Below are positions 56,701 through 64,000 of a DNA stretch of 64,000 nt, in pieces (the first letter of the stretch is position 1; each line of letters begins with the position of its first letter). Under the pieces are notes generated by a model. It worked only from the letters and a program-made list of their open reading frames with translations, searched no databases and was not told where the DNA came from. The position numbers and the translations under genes are program-made. This DNA is from Nonomuraea soli (lineage in GTDB: Bacteria > Actinomycetota > Actinomycetes > Streptosporangiales > Streptosporangiaceae): the NCBI RefSeq assembly GCF_013761175.1, contig NZ_JACDUR010000005.1, positions 778,970 through 842,969 of the forward strand, written 5' to 3'.

Positions 56701-56717
56701 GACCAATACGACCAATA
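56701..56717. promoter_or_regulatory. Direct repeat in the kinase/tctC intergenic region
   Basis: GACCAATA at 56701-56708 and again at 56710-56717, a 9-bp period. A candidate response-regulator site for the divergent tct promoter. Confidence 0.4.
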
Positions 56718-56733
56718 AGACCGCAAGCGGATT

Positions 56734-56771
56734 AAGCATCGACGTGAGGGCAGTCACAGCTCACGATGCTT
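56734..56771 (+). promoter_or_regulatory. Long inverted repeat upstream of tctC
   Basis: AAGCATC...GTGAG (56734-56740, 56744-56748) pairs with CTCAC-GATGCTT (56760-56771), a 12-bp stem with a 3-base bulge. It lies 35-72 bases before the tctC start: an operator or a 5'-UTR hairpin. Confidence 0.45.
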
Positions 56772-56805
56772 CGCAACCCCCTGTGAGATACCTGTGGAGC
56801 AACCT

Positions 56806-57774
56806 ATGCAGATCCGGAAAATTGCCGCCATGGCCGCCATGGCGTTGGCCCTGACCGCCTGCGGCGGTTCCACGGGCACCTCGGCGAGCGGCGGCTCCCT
56901 GCGCATCATGGCCCCCGCGGCCCCCGGCGGCGGCTGGGACCAGACCTCCCGTACGGCCGAGCAGGCCATCAAGTCCGTCGATCCCGGCCGCAAGACCGAG
57001 GTCTTCAACGTCAACGGCGCAGGTGGCACCATCGGCCTGGCCCAGCTGGCCGGCGAGAAGGGCAACGGCAACCTGCTCATGACCATGGGCCTGGTCATGG
57101 TCGGCGCGATCGAGCAGAACAAGTCCAAGGTCACGCTGGCCGAGACGACGCCGATCGCCAAGCTGACCGAGGAGTACGAGATCGTCGTCGTGCCCGCCGA
57201 GTCGCCGCTGAAGAGCCTGGCCGACCTGGTGGCCGCCTGGAAGGCCGACCCCGCCAAGGTCTCCGTCGCGGGCGGCTCCGCCGGCGGTACCGACCACATC
57301 CTGGCCGGGCTGATGGCCAAGGCCGCGGGCGTCGATCCCAAGCAGGTCAACTACATCGCCCACTCGGGCGGCGGCGAGGCGCTCAACGCCCTGCTCGGCA
57401 ACAAGGTCAGCATCGGCGTCTCGGGCATCGGCGAGTTCGCCGAGCACGTCAAGTCGGGCAAGCTGCGCGCGCTGGGCGTCTCCGCGCCGGAGCGGGTCGA
57501 GTCCGTTGACGCCCCCACCCTGAAGGAGGGCGGCCTGGACGTGGCCCTGGCCAACTGGCGCGGCATGGTCGCCCCCGCCGGGCTGTCCGACACCGACAAG
57601 AAGGCGCTCGTCGACCTGGTGACCAAGATGCACGCCTCGCAGGCGTGGAAGGACGCCCTGGCCAAGAACGGCTGGATCGACGCCTTCCAGGCCGGTGACG
57701 AGTTCGCGCAGTTCCTCACCTCCGAGCAGACCCGCATCAAGGGCGTCATCGCCGAGATGGGGCTCGTCTCCTGA
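56806..57774 (+). CDS. tctC: Tripartite tricarboxylate transporter, solute-binding lipoprotein
   Basis: A 322-residue lipoprotein (lipobox LTACGG) of the TctC/Bug family: SLRIMAPAAPGGGWDQTSRT in the ligand-contacting first strand, FNVNGAGGTIGLAQLAGEKG, and VAGGSAGGTDHILAGLMAK. It binds a citrate-like acid outside the membrane and hands it to TctAB. ATG at 56806 with GGAG upstream; a GTG at 56794 overlaps that site. Its TGA overlaps the tctB ATG (TGATG). Confidence 0.93.
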   Translation: MQIRKIAAMAAMALALTACGGSTGTSASGGSLRIMAPAAPGGGWDQTSRTAEQAIKSVDPGRKTEVFNVNGAGGTIGLAQLAGEKGNGNLLMTMGLVMVGAIEQNKSKVTLAETTPIAKLTEEYEIVVVPAESPLKSLADLVAAWKADPAKVSVAGGSAGGTDHILAGLMAKAAGVDPKQVNYIAHSGGGEALNALLGNKVSIGVSGIGEFAEHVKSGKLRALGVSAPERVESVDAPTLKEGGLDVALANWRGMVAPAGLSDTDKKALVDLVTKMHASQAWKDALAKNGWIDAFQAGDEFAQFLTSEQTRIKGVIAEMGLVS

Positions 57775-58252
57775 TGAACGGTCGATGGTGGCGGCCGGAG
57801 CTGATCCTGGCTCTGGCCGTTCTCCTCCTCGGGGTCTTCGTCGTCGTCGGCACCCTCGACGTCAGCACCGCCGCCTCGACGCTCGGGCTGGGTCCGAGGT
57901 TCTTCCCCATGCTGGTCGGCGGCGCGATGATCCTCATCGGCGTCTTCTACATCGCCGACGTGCTGCGCGGCGGCACGGGTGACCCCGAGGAGAGCGAGGA
58001 CGTCGACGCGGACGCGCCCGCCGACTGGCGCAGCGTGCTGCTGATGAGCGGGATCTTCCTGGCGTTCGTCGCGATCGTCCAGCCCCTCGGCTGGCCGCTC
58101 GCCGCGTCGCTGCTGTTCACCGCGCTCGCCATCGCGCTGGGTGCCGAGCACCGGGTCCGCGCCGCGATCCTGGGCCTGGTCATCGGGTTCGGCACCTATC
58201 TGCTGTTCGTCAAGGGGCTGGGCGTGACCCTTCCCGGAGGGGTGACCCCGCT

Positions 58253-58256
<4 letters not shown>
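57774..58256 (+). CDS. tctB: Tripartite tricarboxylate transporter, small membrane subunit
   Basis: A 160-residue protein with four predicted helices (PELILALAVLLLGVFVVVGT, FFPMLVGGAMILIGVFYI, VLLMSGIFLAFVAIVQ, and a C-terminal pair), with the GLGPRFFPMLVGG motif of TctB. It is the small membrane subunit of the TTT transporter. The gene overlaps tctC by one base and tctA by four (GTGA). Confidence 0.92.
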
Positions 58257-59767
<1,511 letters not shown>

Positions 59768-59813
59768 CAGCCCTTTCCCGGGGCATCATCCCCGTGGTTC
59801 TTGGGAGCGTGAA

Positions 59814-59844
59814 GGTCCCGCCGGCCCTGTCCACCGGCGGGGCC
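59814..59844 (+). terminator. tctCBA terminator
   Basis: GGTCCCGCCGG/CCGGCGGGGCC stem (59814-59824 with 59834-59844), followed by TTATGCTTTGTT. Confidence 0.8.
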
Positions 59845-59858
59845 TTATGCTTTGTTAA

Positions 59859-60425
59859 GTGACTTCACCAAGATTTCTCTATCTGGTACGGCACGGCGAG
59901 GCCTTCCCCGACGGCCCCCTCACCCCCACCGGCAGGCGCCAGGCGGCCCTGCTCGGCGAGCGGCTGGGCGAGGTGACCTTCGACGCCGTGCACCACAGCC
60001 CCGTCCTGCGGGCCGCCGAGACCTGCGCGCTGATCACCGCGTCCGGCACCGCGCACGAGGCCGCGGGCGACTACGTCCCCTACCAGCCGTCACCCGGCGA
60101 GGCCCCGCCGCACCTCGCCGACTTCGCCGCCCGCTTCCCCGAGCGCCGCGACCTCGCCGCGCAGGCGGAAGCGCTGTTCACCGGCCCCGCCGAGGGCGAC
60201 GAGCCGCGCCGCGAGCTGGTCGTCACCCACAACTTCCTCGTGGGCTGGCTCGTCCGGCACGCGCTCGGCGCGCCCGGCTGGCGCTGGCTGACCGTCAACG
60301 CCTGCAACGCCGCGCTCACCGTCATCCTCTACGCGCCGGACCGCCCGCCGTCGCTGATGCTGTTCAACGACATGAGCCACCTGCCGGCCGAGCTGCGGTG
60401 GACCGGGTTCAGCGTGCGTCCGTGA
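59859..60425 (+). CDS. Histidine phosphatase-family protein (phosphoglycerate mutase-like)
   Basis: The 188-residue product has the branch-1 signature YLVRHGEAF with the phosphoacceptor His, PLTPTGRRQAALLGERL, an HHSPVLRAAETCALI segment, and the second catalytic His in LVVTHNFLVGWLV. Substrate unknown. TATGCT at 59846-59851 just before the GTG start suggests a leaderless mRNA. It overlaps the convergent membrane protein by 17 bases. Confidence 0.9.
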   Translation: MTSPRFLYLVRHGEAFPDGPLTPTGRRQAALLGERLGEVTFDAVHHSPVLRAAETCALITASGTAHEAAGDYVPYQPSPGEAPPHLADFAARFPERRDLAAQAEALFTGPAEGDEPRRELVVTHNFLVGWLVRHALGAPGWRWLTVNACNAALTVILYAPDRPPSLMLFNDMSHLPAELRWTGFSVRP

Positions 60426-61077
60426 CCAGGTTCGTACGGCCCGCGTACTTCTCCGCCACGACCGCGATCTCCTCCGCGCCGAGATCCAGCGGGGCGACCA
60501 GGATCGCCAGCGGCGAGCCGTAGGCGTTCCTGGCCGTCACCGCGGCCAGGCGGGTCAGGCCGCGCATCCGCCGGGTGACCGCCTGGGTGTCCCTCGGCAG
60601 GAAGGCGACCACGCTCTCGTCGCCGTTCAGCGCCCGCTGGTGCCTGGCCACCTCCACGAGGCGCACCTCCTTCACCTGGCCCCAGGTCAGGCTCACGCCA
60701 TGCCGGGGGAAGACGACGCCCGCGGAGTTCATCACCAGGACCGGGCCGGGCGACACCTTGCGGGCCGTGCCGTACCCGAGCCCGAGCAGGACCAGCACGT
60801 CGAACGGCAGTCTGCCCCAGGTGGCCGTCCTGGCGTCCTGGAAGACGATCAGGACGGTCACCACCAGGAGCATCAGCAGCGGCAGCCAGACGAAGGCGGC
60901 CTTCACCGGCTTGTTGACCACCTCCACCTCGGTGCCCTCGACGTCGACCTCCGCCATGGACTGCCGCAGCAGCGGCAGGTCCTCCCATGACCTGTGGCGC
61001 CGCAGCTCGGTGGTCATGCGCAGGAGCAGCGACGCGGCGAGGAGGCCGACCGCGGCAACCGGGATCACATCGCTCAT
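60409..61077 (-). CDS. Membrane protein of unknown function
   Basis: A 222-residue protein with an N-terminal helix (VIPVAAVGLLAASLLL), two hydrophobic segments at about 61-81 (FVWLPLLMLLVVTVLIVFQ) and 88-102, and a cytoplasmic C-terminal domain that contains VSPGPVLVMNSAGVVFPRHG then VSLTWGQVKEVRLVE, similar in feel to the PH-like domains of bacterial membrane proteins. I do not recognise the family. ATG start; overlaps the convergent phosphatase gene. Confidence 0.7.
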   Translation of the reverse strand: MSDVIPVAAVGLLAASLLLRMTTELRRHRSWEDLPLLRQSMAEVDVEGTEVEVVNKPVKAAFVWLPLLMLLVVTVLIVFQDARTATWGRLPFDVLVLLGLGYGTARKVSPGPVLVMNSAGVVFPRHGVSLTWGQVKEVRLVEVARHQRALNGDESVVAFLPRDTQAVTRRMRGLTRLAAVTARNAYGSPLAILVAPLDLGAEEIAVVAEKYAGRTNLVTDAR

Positions 61078-61112
61078 GAGGCGGCATGATGCGCGGTGCC
61101 GCTTTCAATCGC

Positions 61113-61766
61113 TTATCGAACGCCCTCCTGCCCGTCCTCGACCACGAACTCCCCGACTCCCGTGGAGCCGAACCCGGCCTGGCGCAGGGTGAGGGAGATC
61201 GCGCCCGATCCCCCCGCCAGCACCTGGGACTCGGTGATCCGGTAGGTGGCCGGCACCGCGCCCTCGGCGAACAGCCGCTTGCCCTCGCCCACGACGACGG
61301 GCACCTGGATCAACCGGTAGACGTCGACGAGCCCGGCGTCGTGCAGGCTGCGCACGAGCCGCCAGCTTCCGTGCACCTGCAGCTCGCCGCCCGGCTGCTC
61401 CTTGAGCTTGCGCACCTGCTCGATGGCGTCGCCGCGGAGCACCGTCGTGTCGCCCCAGGCCGCGTCGGCGTCGGCCAGGCTGTCGCTGACGACGTACTTC
61501 TTCCACGTGTTGAGTGCCGTGGCCACGATGTTGTCCGGGTCGGTGACCTGCGACCAGTAGCCGCGCATCATCTCGAAGGTGGTGCGCCCCAGGAGGATGG
61601 CCTCGGCGCGGCCGAACCACTCGCCGATCGGGTCGAGCTGCCCCTCCATGCTGTGCGGCACGAGCCAGCCACCCCGGTCGAACCCGTTGCTGCGGTCCTC
61701 CTCGAGTCCCCCCGGACCCTGCATGACCCCGTCAAGGCTGACGAACGTGTGAACACTGATTTCCAT
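61113..61766 (-). CDS. Dihydrofolate reductase-like (RibD C-terminal domain) protein
   Basis: A 217-residue paralogue of the protein at 33.0-33.6 kb: VHTFVSLDGVMQGPGGLEED, ILLGRTTFEMMRGYWSQVTD, GELQVHGSWRLVRSLHDAGL and IQVPVVVGEGKRLF. The start MEISVHTF is preferred because the frame upstream enters the LysR promoter region. It is divergent from the LysR gene, with 53 bases between starts, so it is probably the LysR target. Confidence 0.88.
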   Translation of the reverse strand: MEISVHTFVSLDGVMQGPGGLEEDRSNGFDRGGWLVPHSMEGQLDPIGEWFGRAEAILLGRTTFEMMRGYWSQVTDPDNIVATALNTWKKYVVSDSLADADAAWGDTTVLRGDAIEQVRKLKEQPGGELQVHGSWRLVRSLHDAGLVDVYRLIQVPVVVGEGKRLFAEGAVPATYRITESQVLAGGSGAISLTLRQAGFGSTGVGEFVVEDGQEGVR

Positions 61767-61819
61767 GGGGTTCACGCTGCCAGGCAGACTGGAGGAGAAA
61801 AACAGCAAAAGTCGCAACA

Positions 61820-62758
61820 GTGACCACTTCTGGAGTTAACAGTCCATTGGAGCAGCGGGACATCGAGATCTTCCTCGCGGTCGCCGAGGAACTGCACTTC
61901 GGGCGGGCCGCCGAGCGCCTGAGGGTGTCCACGGCTCGGGTCAGCCAGACGATCAAGAAGCTGGAGCGCCTCATCGGCACCGCGCTGTTCGAGCGCACCA
62001 CGCGGCGGGTGCGCCTGACCGCCGTGGGCGAGCAGCTCCACGCCGGCCTGCGCCCCGCCTACGACCTCACCAGGCAGGTGATCGCCGAGGCCGTCGCCGC
62101 GGGCCGCGACAGCGAGAGCGTCCTGCGTGTCGGCATGCTGCCCAGCAACTCCTACGATTTGCGCCCGTACTGGGAGGCCTTCCGTTCACGTCACCCGCGA
62201 TGGCGGCTGCAGATCCGGCACAACCCGTTCATCGACGCCTTCGCCGCCCTGCGCGCAGGCGAGATCGACGTCCTGGTCGCCTGGCTGCCCGTGGAGGAGC
62301 CCGACCTCACCGTCGGGCCGGTCCTGTTCGCCGAACCCCGCGTGATCCTGGCCTCCCCCGACCACGAACTCACCCGCCGCGGCGGCCCGGTCTCCATGGA
62401 GGTACTGGGGGACTTTCCCGTGCTCGACGGGCGGCTGGACGGCCGGCGCAACATCCCGGCCTACTGGGAGGACTCGCTCACGCCGTTCTACACGCCCCGT
62501 GGCAGGGCCGTGGAGCGCAGCGTCTCCACCGTCGCGACGCTGGAGGACATCTTCACGCTGGTGGGCACGGGTCAGGCCGTCCAGCCGCTCACCGCGCACG
62601 CCGCGCGTTTCCACTCCCGGCCGGACATCGCCTACCTGCCGGTCTCCGACCCGTCGGTGGTGCGGTGGGGGCTCGTCTGGCGCAGCGCCGCCGAGTCGGC
62701 GGCCATCCGCGCCCTGGCCCGCGTGGTCAGGGACCTCGGGCCGCTGGGCGAGGTCTGA
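61820..62758 (+). CDS. LysR-family transcriptional regulator
   Basis: A 312-residue regulator: winged HTH (IEIFLAVAEELHFGRAAERL then RVSTARVSQTIKKLERLIGT with FERTTRRVRLT) and a periplasmic-binding-like effector domain (VLRVGMLPSNSYDLRPYWEA, GEIDVLVAWLPVEEPDLTVG). GTG start. The divergent DHFR-like gene is the likely target. Confidence 0.9.
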   Translation: MTTSGVNSPLEQRDIEIFLAVAEELHFGRAAERLRVSTARVSQTIKKLERLIGTALFERTTRRVRLTAVGEQLHAGLRPAYDLTRQVIAEAVAAGRDSESVLRVGMLPSNSYDLRPYWEAFRSRHPRWRLQIRHNPFIDAFAALRAGEIDVLVAWLPVEEPDLTVGPVLFAEPRVILASPDHELTRRGGPVSMEVLGDFPVLDGRLDGRRNIPAYWEDSLTPFYTPRGRAVERSVSTVATLEDIFTLVGTGQAVQPLTAHAARFHSRPDIAYLPVSDPSVVRWGLVWRSAAESAAIRALARVVRDLGPLGEV

Positions 62759-62764
62759 GCCGTG

Positions 62765-62814
62765 CGGTTCTCTGTGGGTCAGCGCCGGGCGGTTTTCTGT
62801 GGGTCAGCGCCGGG
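62765..62814. repeat. 25-bp tandem duplication across the end of the ROK gene
   Basis: Two copies of a 25-base unit (beginning CGGTTCTCTGTGGGTC at 62765 and CGGTTTTCTGTGGGTC at 62790) differ at one base. The second copy includes the ROK stop codon; the first lies after it. Confidence 0.85.
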
Positions 62815-64000
62815 CGGCCATGTGGTCGAGTGGGTTGGCCAGCAGCTCGGCGAAAGCCAGCTCGGCCGCGCCCGCGAGCGTCGTGTCGTCGCCCAGCCCC
62901 GATACGGCCAGCATCACCCTCTCCCGCGCCACGGGCAGCACGTGGGCGTCGATCCTGGCCTGCACCTGCGGCGCCACCCCCGGATACAGATCACGCAACA
63001 TACCGCCGAAGATCACCAGCGCGGGGTTGAAGAGGTTGATCAGGTTGACCACGCCCACCCCCAGCCAGTCCCCGATCCGCGCCAGAGCGGCCCGGGCCGG
63101 CTCGTCACCGGCCCCCGCCAGGGCGACCACCGCCCTGATGCCGTCGCGCCCGACCAGCTCCCCGGCGCGGCCCGCGTAGTCGAGCAGCGCCTCCTCCCCC
63201 ACCTCGGCCTCCAGGCAGCCGCGCGAGCCGCACAGGCACGGCCGCCCCCGCACCGGGTTGACGACCATGTGGCCCAGCTCGCAGCCGTACCCGCCGTCGC
63301 CGTCGAGCAGCTTGCCGCCCGCGATGATGCCGCCGCCCACGCCGACGTCGCCGTGCAGGTAGATGAGGTTGTCGACCGTCGCACCCGCGCCCCTGACGTG
63401 CTCGGCGACCGCTCCCAGATGCGCCTCGTTGCCCACCGACACGGTCAGGCCCAGGCCCAGCTCGGCTGCCAGCTCGGAGCCGAAGGCCTGGTCGACCCAG
63501 CCCAGCTGCGGGCCGTACCTGACCATGCCGTCTGCCCGCCTGATCAGGCCGCAGTAGGAGGCGCCCACGCCGACGCACGTCGTGCCGGAACCGGCCTCGG
63601 CGACCAGCTCGCGGCCGAACGCGGCCAGCACGCCGACCACGTCCTGGAGGTCCACGCCCGCCCTGGTCCGCACGGACTCACGCCGGGCCAGGATCGTCCC
63701 GCCCAGGCCCACCCTGGCCGCCACCAGGCGGTCGACAGCCACATCGAACGCCAAGCCGTACAACTTCTCCGGCTCGGGCATCACCATGATCGACGGGCGG
63801 CCGGCGCGCCCCCAGTCGGTGGGCACCGCCTCACGCACCAGGCCCGCCGAGACGAGCTCGGCGGTCAGGTCCATGATCGTGCTGCGGTTGAGCCCCATGC
63901 GGGTGCTCAGCGCGGCGCGGGACAGCGGGCCGCCTTCGTGCACCCTGCGCAGCACCTCGCCGAGGTTGCGCCGCCGTAGTTGCTCCTGGGTGCGTGTGGC
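62804..64000 (-). CDS. ROK-family (NagC/XylR-type) regulator, 5' end beyond window
   Basis: About 398 residues are visible. An N-terminal winged HTH (TRTQEQLRRRNLGEVLRRVH and LSRAALSTRMGLNRSTIMDL) precedes a ROK domain with VDNLIYLHGDVGVGGGIIAG and the zinc-binding CLCGSRGCLEAEVGEEAL motif. Such proteins repress sugar or amino-sugar genes. The frame is open to base 64000, so the first few residues, probably only a handful, are missing. It is convergent with the LysR gene. Confidence 0.88.
   Translation of the reverse strand, partial: ATRTQEQLRRRNLGEVLRRVHEGGPLSRAALSTRMGLNRSTIMDLTAELVSAGLVREAVPTDWGRAGRPSIMVMPEPEKLYGLAFDVAVDRLVAARVGLGGTILARRESVRTRAGVDLQDVVGVLAAFGRELVAEAGSGTTCVGVGASYCGLIRRADGMVRYGPQLGWVDQAFGSELAAELGLGLTVSVGNEAHLGAVAEHVRGAGATVDNLIYLHGDVGVGGGIIAGGKLLDGDGGYGCELGHMVVNPVRGRPCLCGSRGCLEAEVGEEALLDYAGRAGELVGRDGIRAVVALAGAGDEPARAALARIGDWLGVGVVNLINLFNPALVIFGGMLRDLYPGVAPQVQARIDAHVLPVARERVMLAVSGLGDDTTLAGAAELAFAELLANPLDHMAARR

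Overview
The window is chromosomal DNA of a very GC-rich, antibiotic-type actinomycete, probably from the Streptosporangiaceae/Nonomuraea side of the order (inference from gene content and codon use, not a species identification). Supporting signs are two large AfsR/SARP-type regulators, an F420-type LLM oxidoreductase, DUF1707-FHA, DUF4239, SseB-like and VanW proteins, many GTG starts and several genes that look leaderless. I see no rRNA, tRNA, CRISPR array, insertion sequence or prophage.

The backbone is branched-chain amino acid and serine biosynthesis, split over several minus-strand units: cimA (13.2-14.7 kb), ilvE and leuB (17.8-20.0 kb), serA (22.2-23.7 kb) and ilvB-ilvN-ilvC (44.0-47.3 kb). 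cimA and ilvB are each preceded by a tiny leader peptide rich in Leu/Ile/Val codons, a GC hairpin and a T-tailed terminator, which is the layout of ribosome-mediated attenuation. A related 15-bp dyad (TCTCA-N5-CGAGA type) lies about 50-60 bp upstream of the cimA leader, leuB and the ilvB leader, suggesting one shared regulator as well.

0-10 kb: end of a LuxR-type regulator, an orphan N-terminal piece of an adenylate-forming enzyme, an HD protein, a secreted heparinase-II/III-like protein, then a compact unit of unusual genes (3.4-5.6 kb). That unit has a Tat-exported 10-cysteine mini-protein, a MauE/DoxX membrane protein and a 96-residue unknown, divergent from a membrane-anchored HTH protein with a six-cysteine ectodomain. 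This is the best candidate here for an undescribed system. Next come an AhpD-like protein, a 954-residue SARP-NB-ARC-TPR regulator, and two translationally coupled pairs (PNPOx-like/NTF2-like and alpha/beta hydrolase/MFS).

10-32 kb: the amino acid genes, interleaved with a DsbA-like protein, an O-methyltransferase, a secreted PT-repeat protein, a DUF4239 protein, a c-di-AMP (ydaO-type) riboswitch with its NlpC/P60 hydrolase, an SseB-like protein, methyltransferases, a PadR-controlled FtsX-type ABC exporter, DUF1707-FHA, a GPH-type transporter and a PBP4-type D,D-peptidase.

32-44 kb: an ECF42-like sigma factor module (DHFR-like, YCII/DGPF, sigma factor), an F420-type oxidoreductase, a CAP-domain secreted protein, a second SARP regulator carrying a 33-residue tandem repeat, and a DHA2-type MFS exporter behind a G-rich repeat tract.

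47-64 kb: a membrane PAS-GGDEF-EAL protein, a hydroxyacid dehydrogenase, a lipoprotein sugar-dehydrogenase-like protein, a VanW protein, a CitAB-like two-component system divergent from a complete tctCBA tricarboxylate transporter, a histidine phosphatase, a membrane protein, a second DHFR-like protein divergent from a LysR regulator, and a ROK regulator cut by the window end.
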